From the NCBI GenBank assembly GCA_932521035.1, contig OW051497.1, positions 4,402,001 to 4,466,000 on the forward strand: DNA of 64,000 nucleotides, given 5' to 3'. Below the pieces are notes generated by a model. That model saw nothing but the letters and a program-made list of their open reading frames with translations, searched no databases and was not told the DNA's origin. This DNA is from Oscheius dolichura. Taxonomy: Eukaryota > Nematoda > Chromadorea > Rhabditida > Rhabditidae. Shown here in pieces: positions 12,547-39,500 of this stretch; within the stretch, counting starts at the first letter, position 1; every line of letters begins with the position of its first letter. A program made the translations under genes and the position numbers.

Positions 12547-12713
12547 CAGCACTGGTGATTCACTCAATAGTGGAACAGGTTTTGGAACTACGTTGACTCA
12601 TTACATCACCTGCTCATATCCTAAATTGCTCCCTTGCTTCTGTCAATCTGTTACAATAACATAATAAGTAGGTGGACTTAACCAATCAGTTTTTATGATA
12701 TAATACAAAACTT

Positions 12714-12719
12714 TTTATT
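12714..12719 (-). terminator. Poly(A) signal of the SMYD-like gene
   Basis: TTTATT on the plus strand is AATAAA on the minus strand, 79 nt after the TAA stop at 12798-12800. Confidence 0.55.
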
Positions 12720-12797
12720 GAAAACTATGAAAGAAACTAACAAAAGAATGTTACAAGAGAAAGACGCTTGTGTGTCAACGGGAAATAAAAATTAAGA

Positions 12798-15079
12798 TTA
12801 TGCAACGAGCTCGGGAAGATCATCAACGCGGTCGCAGAACAGATCCGACTCGGGAGCACCAGACGGGTTAGCACTTTCGGCCTTTGGTTTTTTCGACTCG
12901 GGCTCTGCCGGCTTTTCAACAGCCTAAAACATTACGGTTACTTTTTCTGTTTCTTTTTAAACCAACAGCAGGTATTTTAGGCTGCTCTTCTTCTGGCTGT
13001 TTTGCAATTGCAGCCGGAGCGGGAGCCGCCTGGGAGCTGCCGGAGGCCTCGGCGGAGGACCCAGCCGCTTGAGACAGTTGTGTGGATTTTGGGGGCACAA
13101 CAGCAACAGTTGATTTTACCGTCTTGACTGGAGAGGACGTCTCGCTTCGTCCATTCCTTGTACTTATTTCAAGAGTATCTTTCAGCATCTCGTTTGTGTC
13201 CTTGGTCATTGGGTGATTGTCATCCAACGTAAAGTGGAGGATTTCAATAGCTTCCAGAAGGTATTTGGTTGCATTCTCATAATCCCGGACTCCGTTGTAA
13301 AGGAGACCAATGCTTCTAAACTGAGCATTGTAAACCAGTAAAGAACAAAGTAACCTCAGATGGAAAGCGACACCCGGGTGATTAGCCGGATAGCAGTATC
13401 TAACACAGGGCTCAGACAGTAAGTGGAGTCGCAATAATTCGGCATGATTATTGACGTCCGTCAAGCGGATTATCTTCTAAATGTATAAATAGAATGGATG
13501 TTAAAATGCCACTGTACCTGAACGATCATGCAAAGGTACACATTCACTTCAGGAAGTATGCGTAATCCCCGCTCCAACAGATCCTCCAAAAATTCCATCC
13601 TGGTCTTCGGCGGCATCTGTAAACAGCCTATATCCGAAAACACAAAGTAGTGCACCTGCTCCACTTCCTGGTCGGTAATGACCTTGTTAATATATTTCAT
13701 GGTGTTTATTCCCTCGAAAACATATTCCTGAAAGAAGATGTAATCCCGAGAAGGGCAGTCCTCTCACCCGAGACATATCCTGCTTGCACTCAGGACAATT
13801 AATGACGGCCGTCGACTTATTCTTATACTCATGAGTGCCAAAGATACAAAGATTAGTCGGCTTATCTTTCTATAAATAGGTTTGAAATTTCCGTACATCC
13901 GCGAAACCTACAGGACAATGAGGGCATCTGAGACCCGTCAGCTTATGATCTTCAGTATCTTCACACCGGTCACACTGGCAGTCGAAGTACCACGTATCCT
14001 TGAGCTGTTTCTTCCTTTCGGGCTGAGAACTAAAGAAATAGCATATAAACACAGAACAGGGGCCAACTTGATCAAGTCAATGTAAGTATAATGAGTGGTC
14101 TCCCTATTTCTGATGTCATTGGAAGCATCCAGAGATCGCAAAGTAGCAACAAATCCGGTACAAGTGTAAATGGTATTGGGGCGGCAAGAGTGGTCGTATG
14201 CACAGAGATCCAGGTATAAGCCCTTTCCAATTTCCTAAACGGCAGTGTTTTGTGTAACAAACAGACGCCCGGACCTTGATGTATGCGTTATCACTGATTG
14301 CATGTCGATTGATATAATTTCTGCAGTGGAGCTCAAAGACCGTGTCTTTTGGCAGCATGTATCGCGCATCGTAAAAAGCACTGAGATCTGTGTAAATCTC
14401 TTAAAATGGGAAAATATTAAGTCCGAAATTGTCAGCAACATACCTTCGAAACGCTGCATCGCCCGTTGGTCCTTCTTGATTTCCTCAGAATGGGCCCAAA
14501 TATCCATGATGCTTCGCTCCGATGTTCTGTCTTTATAGAAATTTTCAGTCTTCACATCCTTCTTCTTGGAAATATCCTATAAAAATAGAGTGAAAGTAAA
14601 ATAATAGGCTCTACCTTATATCGGATGACAATTCTTCCCAGGACGCGGCATTCGATACCGGGGAGTTGGTGAGTTCTGTTGATGGCGGCACATTCAGCCT
14701 TAAATACTTGTAAATGGTAAACAAACGGATAAACCTTGTGGTCCTTCCATCCTAAGAGATGACATTCTCGATTGCAGTAAAGTGCACATTGGCATCCAGT
14801 ACATCGTCTGAAACAAAAACATATTGACAGCAGACAGCGTGTGATCGGGAATATTCGCTGTAGCGGAAGCCACGAGCGATAAGAAGAACCGTTAGACAAA
14901 CAAGGATTATCAGCAAAAATCAATATCCATGACCAAGCAGGAACGCGAAAAACAACTTACGATTTTCCATATTCTGCCAATGGAGCCAAGCAATACCAGC
15001 AATAGTTGGTCAATTCCTCGGTATTCAGTGCGTATGCAAAGGGGTAAAACTGTAGACGAGTGCACGGCCCTTCGGCCAT
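12798..15079 (-). CDS. SET/MYND-domain protein methyltransferase, SMYD3-like
   Basis: Domain order is that of the SMYD family. The MYND zinc finger (CWYCLAP, then CTGCQCALYCNRECHLLGW, H and ECAAI) is inserted in the N-terminal SET half. The SET core follows: DLCAYDHSCRPNT carries the (N/D)HSCxPN cofactor motif, and THYTYIDLI carries the catalytic Tyr region. The post-SET Cys cluster is WYFDCQCDRCEDTED plus CPHCPVG. A TPR-like C-terminal helical domain has CYPANHPGVAFHLRLL and ENATKYLLEAIEIL with DDNHPMTKDTNEML, as in SMYD3. Family activity: SAM-dependent lysine methylation of histone or non-histone targets. After the helical domain there is an unusual low-complexity tail of about 100 residues rich in Ala, Pro, Ser, Lys and Glu. 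The start at 15079 (MAEGPCTRL) follows an acceptor-like GGTTTAG by 9 nt. It is divergent from the PI4K2 gene across 895 bp. Confidence 0.92.
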
Positions 15080-15974
15080 TTTGTTACCCTAAACCGTCAT
15101 TATTGATGTCATCTCAACGGAACTAAGGTTGTGAAAGAGAACGAAGAGATGGCCTGGAACCGGCCACTCGGAGAGTACACACAGCAGCAGAGTGTAATGT
15201 TAAGAACGCTGCTTTGTTTGAATTGGGGTAGGAATTTGCATAGACTATGAGAAATTCCGGAGTTTCAACTCGAAATATATTCTTTTTTGCCTTAATTCAT
15301 CTACCAATTAACAACTTGGTTCTGGCGTGGTAAATCGACATTTTCACCCGGCAAAATATCACATGCCATTGGTATTGTATTCGAAAATAATTAAGAAAGC
15401 ATATGGCTATCTTTTTGATATAAATAATTGACAAAAACAATCAATGTTCACGTTATTGATGTCCTTGTTTTGGGCAGCGTCGCTCAGAGCCATGCGGCGA
15501 CAGACGTGAGACAAAAAATTGTCCATGGAGCACCACGGACAACGGCATTTGAATGACGGCAAGACGGCTACAAGCTGTTTTTTCGGATCAATTTTTGTTT
15601 TTTTTGTCTTCTTTCAAGGAATCATTAGCCACTCTTTGATGTAGAAAGAAAAACAGAAAGCCAGCGGAAGTCTAGTGTACGATTTCCGCTGATATCGTCA
15701 GGGTCACGAGAAATTGTCTCCTCTATCTATCTGTAAACTTCTCCTCTATGGATTTTCCACCGACTCTTTCGTTATTTTCCAAAACAACGCTCAAATTATA
15801 GTCGCTTGAGATAAAATCGCGTCTCCACGTGAGATCACCGCTAGATTCCTGCCAGACTTTCTTTTTACATCGATCACTCTTACACTCTGTCTGTTTGATC
15901 TTTTTTGGGCCCTTCTGCATTCTTGATTCCCTCTATTTTAAACGGTAACAGTTCATTTAATCTCCTAGCAGACT
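15080..15974. promoter_or_regulatory. Shared upstream region of the SMYD-like and PI4K2 genes
   Basis: This 895-bp stretch lies between two divergent start codons and has no supported exon. It is inferred to hold the promoters and 5' leaders of both genes. No specific factor site was identified. A pyrimidine tract with AG (CTCCTAGCAG) abuts the PI4K2 start. Confidence 0.45.
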
Positions 15975-30611
<14,637 letters not shown>

Positions 30612-31848
30612 ACATCCAGTCGCCTCCCTGTTCCCTTTGTAACCTTGTTTGTCTCACTCACATGCTTTTTCCCTTTAGTACTCCCTCTCTTACTTCACGA
30701 TGCTGGTGAATTTTCGGTTGAACCTGTTGTAGTAACTTCTTTCGTTGCAAAAATCTTCCATTTCCATTGTCGGCTTTCCGGAATGAACTCTGTGATAGAG
30801 AATGACTATATTAATTACCTTTGCTAGCTGGTTAAAATTGTTTAATATCCAGACTACGTGAAATATTTATAGATTCTAGTAAGGTTAGCTGAACCTCTTG
30901 GGCAGCGCTAATGAATTGCAGGCGCCCTCAGTTTCTGATCAAGCTCATGGTAACAATAAAAGGATCCTTTCGTTTTCGGGTTGCAACAGGGTTTATAGAA
31001 TAGCTGTGAAATAAGTACTTGCAGTTGTTTTGGCGTTTTTCGACCACACTATTACTTATAACCAATTGCCTAGTTTTCTTTTGAGGCTCATTGAAGGACC
31101 ACCCGTGCCAGGTCAGGCCTCAACGAGACGAGGGTCATTCTTGCCAACCCCCACCTTAAGTGTTCTTCGCTGCCACGGCGTTTGTTTGCACAGGACTTGC
31201 ATGTGGCCGCCTACCAAGGCTATCATTTCAATTATCTCGCGCTTGAGGCATCTTACCGTAACTGGATCTGGTTCATCTCGTAGTTTTTCCTTATTACACC
31301 CCTGACCCAGGAGGTTCTGGAGAGTTCTGTCGTACACGTGGCCATAATGTCTGCACTCTCAGTGTCTTAAACACTCTCTCGGATCTTCTGTTCGCTCCGC
31401 TCAGTGACCCCCATTCGCTGCTGCGCAGCCGCCATTATTTATACTTTCCAACCGACCCCGGGATTCGAGATAGTAAGTATCGGTCCCCCCGAACCACTTC
31501 TCTGTTGATACGCATTTTGGCGTTCGTGTTTTCTAAAAATTGTCTGTAGACCGTGGAGACAAAGCACCTATTGAGCGACTTATCGCCATATTGGTTTGCA
31601 CAAAATCGACGGCTGTCAGCTCGGAAATTGACAGATCGCACAGTGCCAACTCAGCCTCTGTCGCGGAGCTTCCCCATTCTGTTCTTCTCTTTATACTTAG
31701 AGCCTTTTGTTTATTGTTTACAGTGCCATGCGCCTACACACCATCTGCCCCTCTATTTCCCATCGCTGACCCCATCCAATCGCTGTAATCTTCCTCATTT
31801 TCCTCACCCAAATCAGGGCTAACTATCCCTTTTTCAGAAAACTTGAAG
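30612..31848. other. Intergenic region between PI4K2 and calumenin
   Basis: AATAAA at 30955-30960 is the best PI4K2 poly(A) candidate. No exon is supported. TTTTTCAG at 31831-31838 is an acceptor-like site 10 nt before the calumenin start, from a leader intron or trans-splicing. Confidence 0.45.
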
Positions 31849-33318
31849 ATGAAGTTGTTGGTATTCTTGGCCCTAGTGGGGGTTGCCCTGGCTTCTCATC
31901 ACAGTTCGGATCCTGAAAAGGACACCGCTCACTTGAAGGTGAGCTGTTTTTCAAACATTTCGGCGACCACCTGGCACGGCTAGCCGCAGCTTCCTTCTAG
32001 TCAACGGGCAAAGTATTACACTGCAAACTTAGTCTGGGATAGCACCTAGAGCTCGTTTTTAGACCGCTACCTTGTGTCGTGGTCAAATTGACCCCGACCT
32101 AAAAAGAGTCTGGTAATCACCAATGGGGATCGATCGCAACTGAAAGTGAAATCGGATATTAGGTTGAGCGTCATAGTGGAATACAATCTTCCCGTGAGCA
32201 GAGAAAATCCAATTTTTTTTTTCAGGGAAAAGAACACGATGCAAAATACGATCATGAACAGTTCCTTGGCAAAGACACCGCCGCGGAATACGACGAGCTC
32301 ACACCAGAGAAGTCAAAAGAAAAACTTGCGTACGTTTCCTTTTCTGTTCTTTCTGTACCGGTTCTTTTTCAGCAAGCTGGTCCCCAAAATGGACTCCGAC
32401 TCCGACGGATTCGTTGAAGAAAACGAGCTCAAGGACCACATTAACTTCATGCAGAAGAGGTGTAGCTTTATTCATTTATTTTTCCATGAAACTGTTTCAG
32501 ATATGTTAATAACGATGTTGAGCGAACGTGGAAGAACTACAAAGCTGAGAAAATCGTTGATGGCAAGATTAAGTGGACTGACTACCGGTAATTTTCATCT
32601 TTTAGCAATACTGAGCTTCTGTTTAGAGAAATGGTTTACGGACACCCAACCGGTGAAGGACAGGAACTTTCTCCCGAGTACGGCAAGATGATCAGACGCG
32701 ATGAGAAGAGGTACATCTTTTATTAGTTCTTTGAATCACGTCTTTTAGGTGGGCAGTAGCTGACTACGATTCCAATGGAGCTCTTGACCGCGTCGAGTAC
32801 GGATGTTTCATGCACCCAGAAGACTGCGACCACATGAGAGACATCGTTGTCGCTGAGACCGTTGAAGACATCGACAAGAACAAGGATGGCGTTGTGGATC
32901 TGGAAGAATACATCGGAGACATGTACAGACCAGAAGACTACCCCGAACTCAATGGAAAGGTCAGATACCCCTCCTTGTTTTCCTATTTTAATGGTTTTCA
33001 GGAACCCGACTGGGTTGCTTCTGAGCGCGAAATGTTCAAGGAGCACCGTGATAAGGACGGAGACGGTAAACTTAACCAGGAAGAAATGAGGGACTGGATC
33101 ATGCCCGTTGGCTTCGACCACGCCGAGGCCGAGGCCCGCCATTTGGTTGGAATTGCCGACGACGACAAGGTTTGATCTAATTTGCAGTTTAAAGAACACT
33201 TTCGCAGGATGGAAAACTGTCCAAGGATGAAATTATTGCCCACTATGATACATTCGTCGGATCTCAAGCCACAGATTACGGAGAGCAACTCCAGAAGCAC
33301 GACCCCGCCGAGTTATAA
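31849..33318 (+). CDS. Calumenin/reticulocalbin-type ER calcium-binding protein
   Basis: A signal peptide ([16 protein letters not shown]) is followed by an acidic CREC-family protein of about 315 residues. Successive EF-hands are [12 protein letters not shown], a degenerate second hand (ending [10 protein letters not shown]), [36 protein letters not shown] and [12 protein letters not shown], giving the six-hand layout of the CREC family. [13 protein letters not shown] and [18 protein letters not shown] are close to calumenin sequences. Introns are about 40-50 nt except the first (31939-32225, 287 nt). Family role: low-affinity Ca2+ binding in the secretory pathway and modulation of ER enzymes. 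The C-terminus is KHDPAEL rather than a clean HDEF/HDEL signal, so retention may be weak. AATAAA at 33461-33466 follows the stop. Confidence 0.95.
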
Positions 33319-33460
33319 GCAGAACTTGTCCGCCTTCCGTCATATGGTGCTTGGCCTGCCCGTGCCTTTCATCCGTCAAACGTTGTCTGGTCTACGTTAC
33401 CCTATGGTTTCTCCCTTCTCGTCAAACACTGGTTTTTCATATAAAGAGGCCTTAATATTT

Positions 33461-33466
33461 AATAAA
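33461..33466 (+). terminator. Poly(A) signal of calumenin gene
   Basis: An AATAAA hexamer in an AT-rich stretch, 143 nt after the TAA stop. Confidence 0.6.
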
Positions 33467-33660
33467 TATTACTAAACTTATTCAATGTGTTGGATTTGGG
33501 GAAAGGGCGAACTATGAGATTGGGAACAGCGGAATACAACATACAAGAAGGGAGAAGGAGTAGATTCTAGAAAGACTGGAGTGGGACTATCCGCGCAGGA
33601 TGTTACAAGACGCTCGACCGCTATCTCATTGCGCCTACTGGCCCCATTTCGCGACGCCCC

Positions 33661-35500
33661 ATGGCGGAGATCCACATCCTCTGTGTATTGATTTCGATAG
33701 CCTTTTCCTTTGATATTCCATGTTCACGTAAGTAAATTTTTCTATAGAATAATCGGCTATAACTATTCTGAATTCTCGACCTTCATTGATTCCAGAAAAA
33801 TTAATAAGCTCAAAATGTTTATTCGATGAAGAATGTTATGGTATAAATACAGTATGTCGGAGCGGCCGCTGCTCATGCCCAACAAATTTCGAAGAATTTG
33901 ATCTAGACGAAACACAGAAAGAAGGAGACCATCAGAAAATCTGTAGGCTAGGTGGGACATTATCCCACCACCGCCTGAAAAAATAGTTCAGCGCCCTCGA
34001 AAATTGGCGACTCCTGTCAGAGGGATTGCAAACCCCCGCTTCTATGTAGAGACGGGAAGTGCGAGTGTTGGGGTGGAAGCATTGTCAACGAGGAATGCGT
34101 AGTACGTGAGTTGTTCACTTTGGATTACTCTCTCATGGTTAACAGATCAACCAGTAATTTTCAGCATGCCCCGCTGGTCAACAACTTTACGGTGTTGAGT
34201 GTACTCGTGTTGCTCATTATGGTCAGGCTTGTCAAAACGTATGAGTTTCGTCTTGTCCTTTCATTTATTCTCTAATTAGGACAGCCACTGTGTAGATCCA
34301 TTCAATGCTTGTATCGGAGGAACTTGTCAATGTTCTCCGGGGACAACTCGAGATGTCATGAGAGGTTTTTGTTATGCAGGTAGTCATCTTCATTTTACCC
34401 AATATTTCCGATCAGTGTGTCCCGACGGCATGCATCCCCGTCAAACATGTCGGCGATTGTTCATCAACGATGTTGACATGCTTCTGAATGCCGCTAATAC
34501 AGACAGTTGCCCACTGGGATACAGATGTGTTACATATGGCAGCCCCTACGTAGGACATTGTTGTCGACTGCGATGCCCCTATGGAGAACCAGATCTCAGG
34601 TGAGGAGATTTGCCATGACTCAGCTGCTAGCGTATTCGAGTTTTGACATAAACTAATCTTTAGTCAGTCATGCGATGCCGGGGCAACTCCCGACCAGAAA
34701 TGTCGCCCTTTGACTCATTTCTGTTACACCGTAACTGAGCCTGGATGGAAATCGTCTCTCTGTTGTCCCCGGCCATGTAGAGACCCAACACCTCTCTACG
34801 TCAACGGGCAGTGTCTTCCTATTGCTCACAGAGATGATCCCTGTCAAATAGACCAGCAGGTACACCCGGCAATTAGGTGTTTTGATCATTATTTTAGTGT
34901 GAGGGAGGAAACACTATGACCTGTCAGTTGGGAACGTGTAAATGCAAGCTAGGGTTTAATCCGGTAGGAACCAACACAAGCTGGTTAACTACATACTTCA
35001 GACAGAGGCGGAGCGGTTCCCGTCTTGTGTCAAAACATGCAATACCAACATTGAAGTGCCTTCGATGGACAGATGTCTTCAGAAAGTGCAACTAGGGAAT
35101 AGGTGCTACAGTAACAAACAATGCCCCGCATTCTCCGAGTGTCGATATGGTTCCTGCCAGTGTTTGTGTGGCTACAAATCTCAAAAGGTAATCTATTTCC
35201 ATGAAAAGCTTTCATAACAGCTTTTTCTAATTTACAGAATAACCTTTTGGGTAATGGGCTAACGTGTTATGACCCTTCGGACCCCGGTAACTTTAATCGC
35301 ATCCTTGAAGGGGTTTCTTCCATCTTCGGACCCAAACGAACTTGTAACAAGAGTTTGTTATGGTATAAAGATATTTTCAGGATGCCCTCTTCGGGGAGAG
35401 ATGTGTCAATCCAAGCGACCCACTTCAAATAGATGATCTATTTCAAACTGTAGGCAATATTTTTAAAGACAAAAACGGGCCACCGAAGCCAGCAGGATGA
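33661..35500 (+). CDS. Secreted Cys-rich protein with EB-like modules
   Basis: A signal peptide (MAEIHILCVLISIAFSFDIP) precedes repeated Cys-rich modules of the EB type. These carry a CxxxxxCxxxxxxCxxGxCxC core, as in CLFDEECYGINTVC followed by SGRCSCPTNFEE, then QNDSHCVDPFNACIGG with GTCQCSPGT, QLGTCKCKLGFNP and YSNKQCPAFSECRYGSCQC. Between them are other paired-Cys segments (CPLGYRCVTYGSPYVGHCC, HFCYTVTEPGWKSSLCCP). Introns are about 40-60 nt; the exon around 33990-34100 is only approximately placed. No TM helix is visible near the end (FKDKNGPPKPAG), so it is probably extracellular. EB modules are best known from nematode and other ecdysozoan proteins of mostly unknown function. Its stop at 35498 lies 44 bp from the convergent bHLH stop. 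Confidence 0.82.
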
Positions 35501-35535
35501 CGTGATTATCAATCTTATATGTATAAAACCTCGTT

Positions 35536-35541
35536 AATAAA
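35536..35541 (+). terminator. Poly(A) signal of the EB-module gene
   Basis: AATAAA 36 nt after the TGA stop. Cleavage 10-30 nt further on would fall inside the coding part of the convergent bHLH gene. Confidence 0.55.
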
Positions 35542-35543
35542 GA

Positions 35544-36044
35544 TCATTCCACTGGTTCCATTCCGAGTCGACGCCATTTGATCCAACTTAGACGGGCCAC
35601 CAAATCTAGAAAATATCAATTTGATATAAAGCAAGAGAGACTGACCGCTAGTACTCCAGCATGGAGCATTACTATTGCCATTCTTAGCCATAGCCACACA
35701 CTTCCTTATATATCGGTGAGGTTCTATAGGAGATTGCAACAAGTCATTCAACATGTGGATGTAAGCTATGGCTAAGTTGAGGGTGTCTATTTTAGAGAGC
35801 CGTTTCTCAAAGGGAAAGGTTGGGATATAATTCCTGAGTTCCTGAAAATCTTGAATAAAGGCAGATGGACAGAATCTAACCACAAAGGCTACGTTAATAC
35901 TGCACATCCTCTTCTTTTCTCTCACACTGGCAGTCCTTTTATCGCAGTCGTCGTCCCCATAGTAATAGGACTCATGCTGGCAGTGATCCACATTTTGTTG
36001 CCACTAAAATGTCCTAGACTAGAGAAAAGACTTACATTATCCAT
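35544..36044 (-). CDS. bHLH transcription factor, PTF1a/hlh-13 type
   Basis: The basic region and helices read RTASVREKKRMCSIN, then ELRNYIPTFPFEKRLSKIDT and LNLAIAYIHMLNDLL. YIPTFPFEKRLSKIDTLNLAIAYI is very close to the PTF1a signature ([23 protein letters not shown]), and the basic region keeps the Arg-Glu-Lys pattern for E-box contact. Four exons: a tiny first one (MDN, start 36044) joined by a 32-nt intron to WQQNVDHCQHES; an intron of about 50 nt inside the bHLH between NVAF and ELRN; and a last exon ending in LSWIKWRRLGMEPVE. The protein is about 120 residues, much smaller than vertebrate PTF1A, with the bHLH occupying half. Family role: neural or endodermal cell-fate regulator acting with E-proteins. 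The site CACCTAG lies 3 nt before the ATG. Confidence 0.88.
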
Positions 36045-36564
36045 AGACTAGGTGTAGCGGCGAAAGCAGAAACTAGAAAGCAGCTTCTGTATCTGACAGC
36101 TGCTCATTACCACTCAAGCCAAGGTGGCCAATCAAGCGGAAAACAGTTTATAGCTGTTGCCCGGATTAGAAGGAAATGTTGTTTGGTATGGCTACCCAGT
36201 CGACGTATGTCAGTTGCCCTTAAGCAGATCTCAAAAATACATTGGAAAGTATAGTTTATTTGAATTTAAAATGCCCCAATTGAACATAGCAAGAGCTCAA
36301 ACATGTTTAGGGATTGACTGGAAATGAAACAATGATGAAGGGTGACTCGTTTTAGGACTACTCGGGTTTGTGCGCAAGAGACGCGACTAGAAACTGTTTC
36401 TGTACGTCAACTCAACAAAAGGTTTAATGTACATTGGGGTAAAGGAATGAGAACGAGAAATACACGGCATAAATGGGTAAAGACATAAACATAAAAGGGT
36501 AAAGGTTATATAAATAGTTTGTACAAAGAATTTGAGATAAATATGGTGGCGAAGTTATGGGCGA
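36045..36564. other. Region between bHLH start and 3' end of giant gene
   Basis: No exon is supported. TTTATT near 36257 could be the minus-strand poly(A) signal of the giant gene. The rest is presumably the bHLH promoter. Confidence 0.4.
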
Positions 36565-39500
36565 TCACAATGATCGAGTTTCAAGATCACTGTGCGATGA
36601 TAGAGATTCCACATAGTCATATTGGGACTGAGTTTCAAGATTATCGGCCACTGACGAGACCTCGGAGTTCTCCTCCGGCGACAGAATCTCGATTTGGTCA
36701 TCCCATGAGGCAGTTTCAGCATTCCCACTTGACGTGAAAGACTCATTACCATCAAGAGGACGCCTCTGAAAAGCAACCCCCTTTAGAAGAATTGAAATGA
36801 TCACTTACCCGATGGCCAAGATCTTCTTCAGGGAAGATAACTTTGTTTTCTCTGTCAAAGTCTTCCGAACTGTCATAAAAGTCATCTCCGCTATATGACA
36901 TTTCCGTGCGGTATGCAAATGCTCTCTCCTCTACCTATAAAATATGTTCTTTCCCCAAACAAGCAGTTTTCTTTACCGTGTCATCTTGATGACAAGGGGC
37001 AATCGAAGCAGGCGAGTTGCATCTGCTAAGCACTGTGCCAAGGATATTTTGCGTGACCAATGGGTACAAGTTCTAAAATGGGTAGGTAAAGTTGCAGTTG
37101 GATCTCACCAAGTCTTCCAAAAACATTCTTTGTTCGGCGAACTCCCAGTGTTCTCCGAAGTGCTCATCCACATTCCGACCGAAGAACGAATCAGCCGATC
37201 TCACCCTAAATATGAAGGTTGCAACAAAAAGATTAAAATGATAAATTATTATAATGAGTACCAACCTCCGTAGTGGGTAATTCTCCATAGAATGCCTCGG
37301 CTCGGAATGTTCGTGGAGGTGTTTGAATGCGCGTTCACAGCTATTCATTTCCATCAGACTGAAAGACTATGTTATTGGTTGTTTCTTACACCATTTACCG
37401 TTTTCGTTCATACTCCGCTGTGAAAGCTGTCCTTCGCAATCTGTCCAAGAAGAGATCGACAAACGGCGGCTGGAGAGGAATTTTTGGAAGTCTTTGGAAG
37501 TGGCATATCTCCTTCCTCCTGAAATGATTTGTATATTTTCGTACAATAATCGCTAACCTAGTTTCAACTCTTTTGGTGTATTTGTCGCGAAGAAGATCTT
37601 CTACAAGGAAACCTGTATAACGACGAGGTTCAGGAGCAGATTCGGGCACAGGTGAAGTTGCAACAGTAATCAGCGGCGATGGCTCAGGTATTCTCTCTGC
37701 CCCCGGAGACTTCTCTTTCTCGGCAAACAGTTGTATTTTCAACTTGTTGAGGGCGGAATTCAGCTGCACGTGTGAAATCTCACGTTCCGCTGAGGGTAGA
37801 GGCGATGTCTCGTCAATGACCAGTCTGCCCAGCTCCTCCTCCTCGTCATCGTCCATCTCGATATCCACTTCGACGCCTTCGTCTGCATCATTCACGACGT
37901 CGACAGCTGACTCTTCATCGGAATCCTCCAGATCTTCGTCAAAGATAAGTTTCACCTTGGATACAGTCTTTGGTGAAGCAGGCTGCGGCGATGTTCCAAC
38001 AACGTCAATAAAGTCAGGAGAAGGAGTCGGGGCATCATCCATGAAAGAAGAGCCAGAGAAACTAGGAGCATCGTCTTCCGAATCCGTCAATACGATAACT
38101 TCGGGCTCGTAAGTGTCTTCATATTCCTCTTCGTATTCCTCCTCCATCACTTCGTCTTCCTCGTGAACTCGTACTGTGCCTTCCTCTTCAAGTACTGCGG
38201 GCTCCTCATCGACCATGAAACTTTGTTCTTTGAACGCTTCATATTCCTGTTCGGCAGTCTCAGGTTCCCCTTCAATAAACTCGGTTTCCACGTGGAGCAG
38301 TTCATGCACACGTTGTTCTTTTTCCGTAAACTCAGGTTCCTCTTCGACCACAATCTCTTCGAAAAGAGTAGGTGCTGCACATGGTAGGGCCTGTACAACC
38401 CGAGGCGGAGGAAGTTCTTTCAATGCTGCCTTTGTAACAATCCTCGGCCGTTCTACCAATTGTATCGACGACGTTGTTGCAGCGCATTGCTGTGTTATCT
38501 CCGGACTGGCTAGAATCGCATCTACACGCTTAATTAAAAGGGTGTTGCTGTGTTGGGATGTCGTCGGTGGACTGCAAAAATTTGTAAACTAATCATTTGA
38601 AATGACCAACCTTATTGGGCGGAAACTTTTCGGCAATACGAGCACGTCAGTAGAGGGGCCTGGCGGTGTTGTTTGAAGACTGGAATGGTCGAAATCATAC
38701 TGCTTTTCCATTTCATAAAAGTCCAGCTTGGCTCCCTAAATTTTACTCGTTAATTATTCATACGCTTTTCGTTTTACCTTGAGGATTAGCTTCAGTTCTG
38801 TCTTGCCGGTTAGGAACATTTTATGTACTTGTTTTGCTTCTGCAGTAGGTGGGCAATGTGCTCTTTTCCCTCTTCCAGCTCGTGTAGACTTTCCGATGAT
38901 CACTTTACGTTCACGCCAGTTCTTCTGAATACGGTTTTGTTTGAATAGGCAAATACGGTCACAAACCTCTACAGTATATCGGTTCCTGTTGAAAAAGTGG
39001 AACTCGAAAGTGTTGGGCTTTTTCGGGAGAGCTGGGTCCGCCTCCAATTCTTCTTCGTCTATGGGCGGGAGGTCGAGTACAGTCAGTACCTTAACTGGGC
39101 GTTTCTCTGTTCTCGCTTCCACAGTTTTTGGCACAGCTGGCTGATTCTGTTGTTTTTGCTTCTCTTGTGACGGCTCTTCTTGTGGTTGTTGTTCTCGTTG
39201 CAGTTGCCGTGGTTGCTCCAAATGCTGCTTCTCGTTCTTTCTCTGCAGCGTCTGTTGCTCGTACGCTTCCTGTTGCAGTTGCAGAAGTTGTTGCCTCTTC
39301 TTCTCAATTTCCTTGGTGTGCGGGATCAAAAGAGTCGTCTGGTGATCAACACTGACACTTGTGGGAGTAGCCAGAGGAGTTGGGTGGTTGGAAACAAGAG
39401 GTGACTGCGGTGGATTTCTCTTGACACTAAGGTCCAACACCTCCACATCTTCGCTTCCACTCCTTGAATCCCGGAACTCCCTGGTAGCAACATCCAGCAA

